Shown here: positions 31,405 to 43,312 of the stretch, one piece after another
How positions within the stretch are numbered: position 1 is the first letter of the stretch
Layout of the letters: every line of letters starts with the position of its first letter
Program-made: the position numbers and the translations under genes
Notes under the pieces: generated by a model
The model's input: the letters and a program-made list of their open reading frames with translations, nothing else
Told to the model about the DNA's origin: nothing
The model's database searches: none
Assembly: GCA_944472135.2 (NCBI GenBank)
Contig: OX235262.1
Coordinates: forward strand, 169,879,509-169,943,508
Source: Trichobilharzia regenti
Lineage: Eukaryota; Platyhelminthes; Trematoda; Strigeidida; Schistosomatidae
Length of the DNA: 64,000 nt
Direction: 5' to 3'

Positions 31405-31700
31405 TAGTAGATTCGTTGCCGCAAGTACATTGGAAGGATAGAAAGAAGGGCTTCTATCCGGTTTTCAAAGCATATTCCGAGAAACTTACGCTTAAAAGGA
31501 AGCAGATATTTACAAAGTGCAAATACCAGACACCTCGTGGATACGGGTCATTTTGTCAAGATTTTCAAATCCTTCAAAATATTAAACATACAAAGGACAG
31601 CGAATCTACTACGATTTAATGCTGGAGCAGTTGCAATCAAACGTCTTAGACCAAACTTGTGCACACAGAAAGAGAGTGCAGTCAGTCTCTCATTCGCTCG
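31405..31700 (+). mobile_element. PLE GIY-YIG remnant
   Basis: Encodes CRKYIGRIERRASIRFSKHI (YIGR core), then in a shifted frame RHLVDTGHFVKIFKSF and AVAIKRLRPNLCTQKES, the family C-terminus. Lies between the left inverted-repeat arm and the C1 tail. Confidence 0.7.
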
Positions 31701-31718
31701 GTGACCGTATTACTTTCA

Positions 31719-33462
31719 TAATAATAATAATAATAATAATAATTTGCTTTATTCCAAAAACAGTACTAATGATACAGCAAGGAATTTTCAGCATTCAGTA
31801 CAATATTGCATCTAATTTACTCAAAAACGACAAAAAAAATTAAAAATACACATTACATAATAGTAATAAAACGATTGTTATAGCAGCTACATAGCAAAAT
31901 ACTGTATGCCATACGGAGAAAAATATGCATAAAGTACAAAATTGTAGCAATAATAGTAATACCAACTAAAATAAAATAACAGAGTAATAATTAAACGATA
32001 GAAAGTGTGACACCATAAAATACAGAAAGATGAACGATGAAAGGGTCGATTCACTTTGCTAATTACATAGTAACTTGTAAGTTTCACGTCTAACAGAGTC
32101 TTTGTCACATAAAGTACGGCCTAAATAGGGTATTGTAGAATTTCTGTACTTAGTGGTACGAGCATATAACTTCCTATATTGACTTCTCGTCCTACCTGAT
32201 GAGATACAAGGGGACAGGTGTGAATAAAGGGGGTGCCGGGGGTCTGACAGTATAGCCTTTGCCCATTTTGTACAGGAATTTATGTACCTCTCGACTATAG
32301 TATTGACGAGCTCACGCAGTGGCAGACCACAAGCTCTACTCACAGCATTTAATACCCTTCGTAATATGATATAGTCTTTTTTGAGAAGCCCAGGAAAGAT
32401 TAATGGAGAGCAATAGAGTACAATAGGTAAAATACAGGAGTTTGAAAATTGCAAAACTAAAGGTTGGTTGATACCTGATTGTCTTAACTTTTTAATGTAG
32501 AAGGTAAGACGAAACATTTTCTTAGAGATAGATAAGATATGGGATGACCATGAAAGGTCAGATGAAAGAACTAATCCAAGGTATTTAATGCATGATTTGG
32601 TTTCAATTTCCGTGCCCTCTATGCTACAGGGATCATGTGAGCTAACTAGTTCATGTATGTCACGTCGATGCTTGAAAGTAAAGTAAAGTGCCCGACATTT
32701 GGAAGGATTTAACATCAGACCATTTGACTTAGACCATTTGCTGATGTTCAACAGAAAGCTATTAAGTTTGGAGCTGTCAGACTCGGAAGTGATAGGCAGT
32801 GATACAGTCAGATCATCCACATATTTGACAAAGTAAGTTTCATTTAAATGAGGCAGGCCTTGTAGGAAGAAAGAAAAAGAGACGGAGAGAGGACGGCACC
32901 ATGAGGAACATCGGCTTTTGCAAGCGAGGCAGAAGAAGATTTGCCATTATATACAGTATACTGCATTCTATCAGAAAAATAAGAATGCAACCAACTCTTT
33001 GCCCAGGATCCTGTTTGTGTCAACGATAGCTTATTTAATAAAAGGCCCCTAGGTACGGAGTCAAAAGCAGATGTGTAGTCTAGGAAAGCACTACGAACAT
33101 ATTTGGTACCTTTGTCTAAACAACAAACAACATTGTGATATAAGACGACCGCAGCATCCAAGTTACTTCTACCATGTTTATATGCAAATTGTTTTGGATC
33201 ATTAAAAGGTTTCAATGAGGGTTGAAGACGAAGTAAAAGTAATTTTTCCATCAATTTTAAAAAGGGGGAAGTAATTGCAATAGGCCGAAATTTAATATCA
33301 GAACCAGAAGATGGTTTTGGTATGGGGATAATTTTAATGTTTTTCCATGCAAAAGGTAGAACGTTACCGGAAAAGAAGCATTAAAAATGTTAGTAAGAGG
33401 ATAACATAAAATATCAGCACAATTCCTGAGGACAATGGCAGGTATGCCGTCAGGACCAAGGC
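31719..33462 (-). mobile_element. C1 LINE, best-preserved copy
   Basis: Minus strand. The RT part at 32844-33254 contains FNDPKQFAYKHGRSNLDAAV, FLDYTSAFDSVPRGLLLNKL (motif A) and ADVPHGAVLSPSLF (motif B, then a frameshift). The next frame (32059-32820, 253 residues) holds MDDLTVSLPITSESD (the end of the catalytic YVDD block), SNGLMLNPSKCRALYFTFKH, IKYLGLVLSSDLSWSSHILS and the C-terminal SPCISSGRTRSQYRKLYART. The 3' end has an (aat)n tail at 31719-31744. The 5' end abuts the right inverted-repeat arm. Confidence 0.85.
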
Positions 33463-33845
33463 TTCATTACACTGATTAGTCATACACACTAGTGGGCTCA
33501 ACTCACTGAGCAACTTTTCAATTTGATGAACTTTAACCTTCTTGAGTTGCCATGTTGACACTGTTCATTAGATTTTTCTGTTTTCTCTCTTCTCTCACCC
33601 CCCTTTTTTCTGTTTTTATAGTTTGATAGTATATAAATTGATGGTAACTTATAACTATAAACTGTAATACTTATATTCCAGATGCGTTCACCTTATAATG
33701 TTTTCTCTATTAGCTTTCAAACCTTGAAGTATGAAATGTTATTATTTATAACCATTGTAATTTCAGGTAGTTTGAAGCAGTTGATGAGAACCTGTAAAAT
33801 AGAATGATAGCATCATGTTGTACTGCAAATCTGGTCGTCCTTTCT
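33463..33845 (-). repeat. 383-bp inverted repeat, right arm
   Basis: Mirror of 30920-31302, beginning ttcattacactgattagt. Together the arms enclose a PLE fragment and a C1 LINE (31303-33462). Confidence 0.9.
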
Positions 33846-33929
33846 GAATCAAAATTTTTCAAGGGAACTAAATATATCAGAAATCTGAATATTTAGCTAC
33901 ACCCAATTAGAGAAGATCGAATTCTAGGC

Positions 33930-34077
33930 TAACTAATTCTCATGTAGTAAAACAGAAGCTAGAGGAAATTCAATTAGAAAAAGATGAAAAAATTATTAGT
34001 TTTGACATAACCAGTCTGCATACTAATATTCCCATTCATACAGTTCTAGAAGCAGTTAGAATTCTTATGTTCCGATA
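33930..34077 (+). mobile_element. PLE RT motif A fragment
   Basis: Encodes EEIQLEKDEKIISFDITSLH followed by TNIPIHTVLEAVRILMF-R-stop. FDxTSLxTNIPI is the PLE motif A signature. It abuts a PLE in the opposite orientation at 34078. Confidence 0.75.
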
Positions 34078-35270
34078 ATCTGACTGCCCCTGACCTATAT
34101 AGTTGACCTCACAGTTATTGCAAGGTACTTTGTAAATTATTTTGTCTGATTGGATTCATCGGGTCTTTTAACCTACAGAGCTTGTCCTACTTGAGTGATT
34201 TTGTAAAGTTTGAACGCCACCCTAATCCCTGCTTTATTGAGAATCCTACGTAGGGTCTCAGATGTCCCCTTCTGATATGGTAAAACTCTAGATGCCTATA
34301 TTCTTTCTTATTTGTGTTATCACTATTAGTTTCACCATTATTTTGATTTTGCTTTTGACCTTTTTTGATCTTCCTAATGAATTTCATAGGATAGCCAGTT
34401 ATTTAACACCAACCAGTCGTTCTTCTATCTGTTTCATTTCATCATTTAGGTGTTTTGTTGTACTACTTAGCGCTATTGCTCAGTTTATTAGACTCAATTA
34501 AGCTTACCTCTGTCTGTCTGTTTTCGACATAGAACTTTGCACTGATGTGCGGCAGTTCAAGTCGCCACACTCCACGTAGCACACAAAGTAAGAGAAGAAA
34601 TGCATAATAGAGACAGTAAACAGAGATGTGAGACAAAGGAATAGTAGTAACGAAGATCATAGTTTAATTGGAAATCATAAGTCACAAGGAGTGGATGCAT
34701 CTGCGCCACTGAGAACAATTTTGAGCCATGTCACCAATCGTTTCCAACCATTGGTTTTTACCGTTCCGACGACCCCAACCAGGAAGCCAGTCCACATCTT
34801 CCTACATGGCTTAGACTAACTGTTGTAGATTTCATTGACTGGTGCCATGTTTTTGTTTGACCTCCACTAGCTCTCTTCCAGCCTGACCCTGTATCCGCTA
34901 ACATTGCTCGTCGAGGAAGGCGATGACTAGGCATACGTAACACATGTCGTAACCATCTCAGTCTTTGTAACTTCACAACTTCGTCGATTGATTCCCTCTG
35001 TTTACCTAGAACTCCACGCCTAACCTCAATATTGCCTCTACAGTTAACGGATGAGATGAATTGAATTCTAAATATCTATTAGCAGAATGCGTTGGCTTTT
35101 TATAAATACTAGTGAGCAGTTTACCTACTTCTGTTCGTTTGATCTTACAATCTAGCATAGCTAATTCTCCTTATTCATTTTCTGATTCACTTTTATTCCC
35201 TTCACTAGTGAGTTTATATGCGTCAAGAATCTGGAGATATGTTCTGTTTTTAACACTGTGACAGTGACAC
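34078..35270 (-). mobile_element. PLE interrupted by an RTE-B insertion
   Basis: Minus strand. About 35260-35050 encodes the post-catalytic RT block (THINSLVKGIKVN and FIKSQ/KKPTHS-NRYLEFNSSHP in broken frames). RTE-B then intervenes (34503-35043). About 34500-34078 encodes the linker (LPYQKGTSETLRRILNKAGI in a broken frame) and the start of the endonuclease (VPCNNCEVNYIGQ). It belongs to the second PLE subfamily, like 37860-38660. Confidence 0.7.
34503..35043 (-). mobile_element. RTE-B LINE 3' fragment nested in PLE
   Basis: Encodes LQRLRWLRHVLRMPSHRLPR and GSGWKRASGGQTKTWHQSMK (34976-34758) and a 3'UTR ending in the family (caga)n tail at about 34505-34525. Closely related to the plus-strand copy at 6120-6715. 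Confidence 0.8.
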
Positions 35271-35348
35271 CCACATATCTCCACCATATTTTTGGAGTAG
35301 GATTAAATGTCTTGAGAGCAATACTGCTGAATTGTCATTTGTCATCAG

Positions 35349-35604
35349 ATATGCTTACAGCGGTTTAAAATCTGCCAAAGTTTCTCGAGAAAAAAGGTTT
35401 ATATTGGTCCTATACAAGGAAGTAATTCAGATAGAATATCCCATTCCTAGAGAATCAGATGGTACCATCTTAACGCTTCCTACCGGCATTCAAGCGCGAA
35501 TCCAACTAATAAGGAAGCATAAACAGGTTTTAGAAGAGATCGATTCAATACTCTCGTCGACTGTTTTACGTTACTGCATTTCAAGTAGTCAGAAGCTGAG
35601 ATAG
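35349..35604 (+). CDS. Possible coding exon, unrecognised
   Basis: An acceptor-like tttgtcatcag ends at 35348, opening about 85 residues to TAG: VSREKRFILVLYKEVIQIEY, then LPTGIQARIQLIRKHKQVLE. The composition is that of a folded helical protein. No family is recognised, no AATAAA follows, and it lies between a PLE end and a C1 copy, so an element origin is possible. Confidence 0.3.
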
Positions 35605-35704
35605 AAAAAAACACTGGCATTTTTATCAAAATGATTAAGAATTGCTTGTCACTTGTTTTGTATAAGCGTTTTAATAACATAAAGTGGTAATCAGCTTAAG
35701 ATGT

Positions 35705-36810
35705 AAAAGACAGTTAAGAAAAATTCGTCGATTCTCATGACAGTTGTAAGATTGACGACAATGATATAGGAATTAAATCAGAAATTAAGTATCTTGAACT
35801 TATTCTCTCTTCTGATCTCTCCTGGTCTTCCCATGTCTTAGTGATCTCCAGTAAAATATTCCGCCTAACATTTTACATTAAGAAGTTAAGACACTCGGGT
35901 ATAAATCAACCCCTCCTCCTCTTACAGTTCATAAACTCTTGTATCCCACCTATTCTTCTTTATTGTTCACCCTTATTCTTTCCTGATTTGCTTAAAAAAG
36001 ACTATGTCACAATTTGTAGAATGGTGAAGACGGTCAGTAGGGTGAGTGGTGTCCCAGTGGACCACATAGTTAACATCGTTGTCGATAGGCACTTGACTTT
36101 GTGCAATAAATTTGCTAAAGGGATTTTGTCTGACTTTCAGCATCCACTTCACCCTCAGCTTTCACCTTACATCTCCGCCTCAGATAGAACAAGAAGTAAC
36201 TTCAGGAAACTGTATGCTCGCACGTCTAAGTATAAAAATTCTATGATACCATACTTGGCACGTATTTTATGTGATGATAATAGTGTCAGGCAAGAATTAA
36301 CTAACCTTTTTTCATCTAGTAAATAAACACTTTCCTCCATCCATCCTTATATACCTTCAAGTTTTACTTTTATTATTTCTATTATATTTGTGGTCCTGTT
36401 GCTTCTTTGTTTTACCCTCATGATTGCAAACATCAACTATGACTGCTGTAATCTTTGCTTTTTCCCCCACCATATCATGTAAAGAGAACATTATATCCAA
36501 TAATTGTAAACACGCTAGGATTTCTATATCATATCGACAATACTGTGTGAAACAAGCCCACGGCAATTTTCACTTCTATTATTATTATTATTATCACCTT
36601 AGCTGTTATCATTATTATTATTTCCATTTTATATGCTGCATGTTTCTGACATTACCCAACCCTATTGTAAATGTGGAAAATTTTCTGTGTGATTAATTTT
36701 TATTTATAATTTGAAGAAATTAAATGCAATATTGTGATTAATGCTGAAAATTCCATTCTGTATCACAAGTGCTGTTTTTGGAATAAAGTGAATTATAATA
36801 ATAATAATTT
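35705..36810 (+). mobile_element. C1 LINE, C-terminal part and 3' UTR
   Basis: Starts near IKSEIKYLELILSSDLSWSS (about 35772) and is open at 35841-36326 (MISSKIFRLTFYIKKLRHSG, PILLYCSPLFFPDLLKKDYV, VPVDHIVNIVVDRHLTLCNK). About 480 bases of 3'UTR follow, ending tgctgaaaattccattctgt ... ttggaataaag and an (aat)n tail at 36798-36811. The same subfamily as the interrupted copy at 11229-12710. Confidence 0.8.
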
Positions 36811-36814
36811 TTCC

Positions 36815-37036
36815 TTCACGTTCCTCAGTGGAACATAAGGCTTCAAGCTAGTGGCTTGGAGTTTCTGTAGCAGTGTTTAATTTTACAGGATGGGGTTGAT
36901 AGCCTCATGCCCAACCTTACGTCTTTACCAGCATTGTTTCTGGCTAAGCGAGGTAAAGGAGTGTGTCGGCCGGGATCGAACCCCGGACCATGTGCATGGT
37001 CGGCGAGCGTCCTAACCGCTGTGCCACCGACGCTAC
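36815..37036 (-). repeat. SINE-2, tRNA-derived, with RTE-A tail
   Basis: The minus-strand head is tRNA-like (B box ggttcgatccc complement at about 36972-36984). The body includes the gtttctgtagcag and ggatggggttgatagcc blocks. The tail on the minus strand reads gaagccttatgttccactga followed by ggaacgtgaaggaaa and att repeats. This parallels the RTE-A 3' end (gaagccctatgttcctctag, then gaattaaaggaaa and aat repeats), including the gttcc...ggaa hairpin. Confidence 0.75.
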
Positions 37037-37859
37037 GAATTATTATTATTATCTAATCAAGTGATTAAGAAGGACAACGAGGTCTTGAAAAAAAATAATC
37101 GAATTTTTTAGAAAACCATGTAACCGTAAGAGGATTTCATTCTTTCTGGTGTGAATCTAACGCTGCTTATTAACATCACTCAATAACTTCATAAAATTTT
37201 CCCTTGATGAATTTGAACAAAGCAAAAACAACAAATAGGACATGATAATATGATATTATTTTACTACGCTGGCTTTTGCAAACTTGCATAAATACATAGA
37301 GACCTCAACAAATTCATCGAAGAGAAAAACAGGATTTGTGACTGACTGCATATCTGCGTATACTTAACAGAACTTGCGAACTAAATATGCCATTGCTTGT
37401 TACCTGGTAATGTATGTTTTAAAAGTACTTAATGTAATTATAATACAGTTTAGTCCCTGCTGCAATTGCTAATGTTACTGACTATGCAGACTAATGTATA
37501 CCATTAAAAATCTGAAAGATGTTAACGATATTGAGAGTATCCTTCAAGCTATGAGACGCATAGCTTATTCCATATTAGTTTGTTTATTAGATGTATCACA
37601 CAGTAAAACAGTATTATTTACTGGATGACGTTTCATACAAAATGTATTGTTCATAACCATATCGGTTGTGATCACACGACTTTGAAACTTGAGTTTTACA
37701 GTTTTATTTGTCTTCTCTTATTAGTCGTCGTTAGGGTAGTAGAATTTTCCAGATATCCGGGACAGGTGTTGAATCATTCCTATTACACGTGTTTGCAGTT
37801 GATTCGATAAACAAAGCTTCTGTTATCAATCTCTCCTTCCACCCTGTGACATTAGATCT
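37037..37859. other. Mostly unrecognised
   Basis: 37190-37260 (tgaatttgaacaaagcaaaaacaac) resembles 15818-15845 inside the palindromic PLE insertion, so it is probably PLE-derived. The rest shows nothing. Confidence 0.4.
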
Positions 37860-38660
37860 TAAAACTGACATCCTATCCCATCCTATTGTGCGGTTGTGTG
37901 TAACTGTATGTAATGAGTGCTATAGCTGAACTATTCTCTAGATTTCCTATCTTATTCGGATCAGCTAATCTAGATTTTGCTAGGTCTTTATGTTCGGCTA
38001 GTGTGACTGCACCTGTTCTACTAGTTTTGACCTATGTATTTGACCTGACAATCACTGCAGGTAGGGTATTAGATAAACTAAATTGTTTTGTCTTAAAGGC
38101 TCCACAGGATTGTTTCTTTAACCGACATAGCTTGTTTCTAATTGAGTTTGTGGTTGGTTTGAATAGCAGCCACTTTTATTCCTGCCTTGTTAAAAATTCT
38201 CCTGCGTAAGGTGGTTTCCGAGGTTCCTTCCTTGTATGGAATTACTACTGATGATTTAGATTCCTTATTGTTGGTGTCGTCATTATTATTATTATTATCA
38301 CTACCGCTATCATTATTTTTTTTATTTTTACATTTCCCTACATATTTCCTGACTAATTTACCAAGGTAATTATTAAGTTTCAAGGTTTCTCTTCCTGTTT
38401 TAGATTTTCCTTGGTACTACTTAGTTTTTGTGCTCTGTCACTTAAACATTTTACCAATCCTATTTTTACCGACATAGGATGGGATGATCGGAAGTCCAAA
38501 TACCCGTTTGAATGTGTGGATTTTCTGTAAACACTAGTGTTTAATTTCCCATCTTCTTTCCTTTTTTACGTTGCAATCTAACATTGGGAGCTCCCCTTCC
38601 TGACTTTCCAATTCATAAGTGAAATGAATTGCCTCTACCTTCGCATAGCTTATTTTGATC
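37860..38660 (-). mobile_element. PLE linker and endonuclease remnant
   Basis: The minus strand encodes a linker (KLNNYLGKLVRKYVGKCKNK, an Asn/Asp/Ser-rich run from an att repeat, and VVIPYKEGTSETTLRRRIFN, KAGIKVA). A degraded GIY-YIG follows (CSDCQVKYIGQ, about 38065-38035). The piece at about 38500-38640 matches the RT end of the 35.1 kb PLE. Confidence 0.75.
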
Positions 38661-39774
38661 AGCTTCCATGGTGTTAAGAAGTTAAGCAATGCTAAGAATG
38701 TTTATGATACCGTATCGAAATGTAAGGCTAAGGCACGGAAAAGTCGTAAATAATGAAAATATCCAAGAAAAATTCGGTTTTAATAAGAGAATCAGTGGCG
38801 TTTTACTACCCTACCAACAGGACGGAATTTGAAAACAAACTTGTATGATGGAAGTTCATAAAGTTATTTAAAAATCTGAGGTGAACCACAAAATCGAAAC
38901 TATAAAATAGCACCAATAGTGCATGTAAGATAATACTTGAGGCATGAAAAACGATGCTGAGTTAAAATGGTCTTGAACATAACTCGCTTCAGTTCCTGAA
39001 ATTCTTCTTTAATTAAAAGACGATAATTAGATCAAATAATATAATTTCCACCGTTTTTAAGCCCTCTACTTAGTCGGCGTTAGTGTATAAAATTCTACTG
39101 TGGAGAAATCACTTCACACACGAATTGTTTTGCGTCCTCCAAACTTCGTGTATCGTGAGTAGTTGCATAGTTACTAACAGATTCATCATGGATATTACCA
39201 ACGGCATAGTGAAACCCCAACAGGAAAAAACCTTTGTCCAATCCTAACAACTAAAAGTCGGTTTCGTGATATGTCTGAGATCTGACTTTCACGAATCAAC
39301 GAAACCCTGGAGCATCATTTTAATCAGTGTTGCCTTATTAGCGTCTCTCTCACCTGCTGATGTTGTTTGTTATCCAAATTAAATCATTAGTGACCAGAAA
39401 CAATATCAGACGACTGAGTCTCCTCGATCAAAATGAACCTCTATGTACTATAAAACTATGAAAATGCACTGATGATATCGCACAATCTAGACCATTTGAA
39501 AAAGGAAACTGAAGAATTCTTCAGCTTCTCATTTTATCTACCAGGTTTAATGACCGCAAAATACGGGATAAACAAATCTTACACAAAAATTGTTGTCGAA
39601 TGAGATCTGCGGATAATCGGAAGTTGAAAAAGAGAGTGGCGTTTTTACATCATGAAGTAATTTCTGCTCTTGTTGTATAAGTCGCATCAGACACTTTTTG
39701 GTTTACTTTAACGGGTTTAATTAGCTGAAGTATTGTTTTTTGTGTGGTTTTTATATCTCTGTATTTAGGTATAT
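38661..39774. other. No recognisable feature
   Basis: No coding signal or family repeat recognised in 1.1 kb apart from short AT-rich runs. Confidence 0.5.
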
Positions 39775-39953
39775 ATATATACGCCCAAAAGTTAGCAACA
39801 GCACGCGAAACGTCCCAAAAATCTAAGAGGGCAAGCAGTGCCAACTTTGTTAGACCACCGGGTGATACTACAACAACGAAGCGTTCCGTGTCTGGTGAAC
39901 GCATGGCTTTCAACTTTAGCAAGAGCAAAGTGGAAGTAAGTAATTCCACTTAG

Positions 39954-40500
39954 TTGGTGCCGAAAAATAGGAAGCCGAAGAACTACATGAAAGCGAAAAA
40001 GACTGGGTTTAGTGATAAGGTCTCAACGGCAGTCAACACTAATGCCATTGCGAAATCTTCGGACTCAAATTACAGTATCGTAATTTGGAACTTTAAGGAA
40101 TCAAAGAAATTAGATCCAGCTGCTCGACATGCTGATGATCTCGAGGTTGTTAGCTCCATCATTAGTGAAGTACTTCCTGAAAAAAACAAATGAAGTTCAC
40201 ACAAGAAAAGTCTTCAGAATCGGTAGACGAAATGCCGATGCAACGGAAAGTTCCCCACGACTGCTAAAGATAGCACTCGGGAACGAGATGAAGAAAAGCA
40301 TTATTCTTAGCAAGGCATTCAAGATCAAGGACAAAAAGATGACAATTAGGCCTGATTGGCTTCTGGATGATAAAATTAAGAGAAGAGATGCTGTGGCTGA
40401 ATTAAAGGCCCCAATAGAAGAAGGCGAGAAATACTTCAAACTTTTTGGTTTTCGGGTAGTGAGGTCTCGGAAACCTATGTTGCCCAGACCTCTGTTCATA
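39954..40500 (+). pseudogene. C2 LINE ORF1 protein
   Basis: Reads SNYSIVIWNFKESKKLDPAA, then a frameshift at about 40190 into EVHTRKVFRIGRRNADATES, ALGNEMKKSIILSKAFKIKD and RRDAVAELKAPIEEGEKYFK. This RRM-like layout (short hydrophobic strand, helix, basic strand) is common in LINE ORF1 proteins that bind the element RNA. The N-terminal lead-in at 39780-39952 (RSVSGERMAFNFSKSK) ends in a stop. Confidence 0.65.
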
Positions 40501-40509
40501 AGTCAAGTG

Positions 40510-41200
40510 AATACATATGTCTCTCAGTATGCTATACGAACGCGCGTAGTCTTAGAAATAAGCTTCATGAACTAGAAGTGTTGTCTGAAGGACTACAACC
40601 TGATGTAATTGATATCACTGAGACATGATTGTTAGTGGGGGTAGACTTAACTCCACTCATACCTGGGTACATCTGCACTAGAGAAGACAGAGTAATTAGT
40701 TGGAAAGGTGGTGGGGTTGCCCTATAAATCCGGGATGAAATAGAAATTAGGACAACTTTGTCAGAAGCTCATGATAGCGGCACTAGTGAAGCCGCAAGCT
40801 TTCTCATTAACTTGAACAAGGGCACCGTGACAATTGGAGTTATTTACAGAAGTCCTACCAGCCAAGCTCAGGATTTCGTACTAAATCACCTCAGGACGTG
40901 GAATATTAGAAATAGGTGTCTAATAGTAGGTAACTTTAATGTCCCACATATTAATTAGGAGGAATTAACATGAACTACCTTGTACACTTGTTTCAACAGG
41001 GAACTCATACTGACAGCGCTTGAATGTGCACTTATGCAGCATATAGATGCACCAATACGATACCATCCTGAACATGATCCGTCGACGCTAAACTTGGTGC
41101 TAACACAGCAGAAGGAGGATGTTGGTGACACTAAATGCCTGTCGCCGCTAGGCAGTAGTGACCATATAGTTATCAGTTTCACGTTTAGGAATCACGCTGT
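40510..41200 (+). pseudogene. C2 LINE APE-type endonuclease
   Basis: In broken frames: NKLHELEVLSEGLQPDVIDI-TET (catalytic Glu region, about 40570-40625), NLNKGTVTIGVIYRSPTSQA (40812-40870), CLIVGNFNVPHIN-W (GDFN motif changed to GNFN) and LSPLGSSDHIVISFTF (SDH motif, about 41138-41185). It would nick target DNA. Stops at 40627 and 40959 and the GDFN change argue it is inactive. Confidence 0.75.
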
Positions 41201-41819
41201 CATACGTAAGTCAACAGCTGCTCGTCCAAACATTTGGAAAGCGAATATACCTGCAGTCCGAAATGCAGCAACCCTAGCTGACTGGTCTGTTGATACACAC
41301 CAGACTGTCCAGGAGGCTTGGATGAGATCTAGGAATACACTAGATTGCGTCACTGTGTGCTTTGTACCTTGGTCTACACCTCGAAAACTATCACATAAAC
41401 CACTTTGGATTAGTAATGAAATAAGGTTACTGAGAAAACGAAAGAACTTATGGGACTGGGTTGCTGTGTCTCGGAAGGATAAGTTTCGGATGGAATACAG
41501 CAAAATTCGAAACCTTTCTAAGTATAAGAATAACAAGTCGTATGGTGTATGAGAGACAGTTAGCACTGGACTGTGTGCATTATCCAAAAGACTGTACTAG
41601 TATATCAAATGTAGGACTAAAACTAGCAGTGATATAACGTCCCTCATAAGCAATACTGGAGAGGATGCCGAGTCAGACGAAACAAAAGCTGAAAAGCTCT
41701 GGGAATACTTTTGCAATGTTTTCTCGCCTAATGGTACCACTCAGGGGTGTAGCGAGGTCACTGATGTAGCCACTAAAATGCCCATAATTGTGGTAGAGGA
41801 TGCAGTGGTTATCAAACTA

Positions 41820-43312
41820 TTGTCTAAAATGAAGCCAAGTAAAACACCTGGATCTGACGGATTTCACCCTAGACTGCTAATCTCCTAGGCGGATATAATG
41901 CACATTCCAATTACGGTGATTTTTCAAATGTCTCTGACCCAGACTAAGCTATTCACGGACTGGAAGGATGACATTATAAGTTCCATCTCCAAAGAGGTGA
42001 ACAGGCAGTTACTATCCAACTACCGGTCGGTAAGTCTGACCTGCATTATAGCAAGTGTTAGAAAAACTCATAAGGGATCAGCTCTTAGCTCACATGGGGA
42101 AACATGGCTTACTGGCAGTGGAACAGCATGGATTCCGACCAGGACGATCCCGCCTGACACTTACTTTTAGCTAGGAAAGATTGGGTTGAAGCCATGGATA
42201 AGAACCATCTGCAGGACGTTGTCTTTATCGATCTTAGTAGAGCATTCGATAAGGTATCCCATCCAGGTCTTCTTAGTAAACTCAAACGTTTGAGATTAGA
42301 GCAATGCTACGTGAGTGGTTTAGAGAGTACCTGATGGATAGAAGTCAGAAGGTAAGGGTTAATCGTGTACTGTCAGGGTGGAAAGCAGTACTACGTTGAG
42401 TACCTCAGGGAACTGTACTTGGCCTCCTGCTATTTCTATTATACGTAAATGAACTGCTGAAAATTCTTACCTCATCTTCCTTATTATTTGCGGAAGATTT
42501 AATGATATGGAAAACCATAAATAATAACTATGATACGCTGGTACTACAAAACGATCTAGATAAATTAGCTGAACGGACTTACCTCTGGAAGCTAATTCCA
42601 AGAAAAGTGGGGGAATGCACCTAGGTTAGAAGTCTTACACGTCGTACTCCCTGGGGGACACAGAACTGTCAGATGTTAGGGGACAAAAGGACTTAGGAAT
42701 TATTGTAAGCCATGACTTAAAAACAACAACTACAAATTGTAATGGAGCCGCAGTCAAGGCTTTTTGAATGCTATGGGCACTTCGAAGGGCTTACAAACGA
42801 TTAGAGGATGGTATGTTCCAAGTACTCTATGCAACATATATCAAACCTCATCTAGAATACTGCATACAAGCGGCGATTTCATGCTTCAAAAAGGAGGCAC
42901 ATATCCTGGAAAGAGTAGATAGGGTAGGTACCAAATTAGTTAGTGGTATCTCACACCATCCCTATAGTAAGAGGATGCAGCGTTTAAATCTCTTCCCATT
43001 ATCAGACCGAAGGAAGATAGCAGACTTAATTTAGGCATACCATATATTAAAGGGTGATTTAGGGATCGACCTTTCAAACCTTTTCTCTCCCTCTAGGTTA
43101 CATTTACGATGTCATCACACGAAGGTTCTCAAACCGAGGTCGAACAAATTAAGTGTGGTATTTAGATTCTCTCACAGAGTGGTCGACGACTGGAACGCCT
43201 TGCCAGATTCAGCAGTAACAGCTCCATTGGTGAACGCTTTCAAAGAGAAACTAGATATATGCAGACATTTCGCAAGGATCAACATAGGCAACAATAGTCT
43301 TCTTTCCTTATA
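41820..43312 (+). pseudogene. C2 LINE reverse transcriptase and C-terminus
   Basis: KMKPSKTPGSDGFHPRLLIS opens the RT. LSNYRSVSLTCIIASV, LAVEQHGFRPGRSRLTLTF and VVFIDLSRAFDKVSHPGLLS (motif A) follow, then GVPQGTVLGLLLFLLYVNEL (motif B, preceded by a stop). The catalytic block reads SLLFAEDLMIWK, with FADD changed to FAED. An open C-terminal segment at 42768-43034 ends SDRRKIADLI. Multiple frame changes. Confidence 0.8.
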
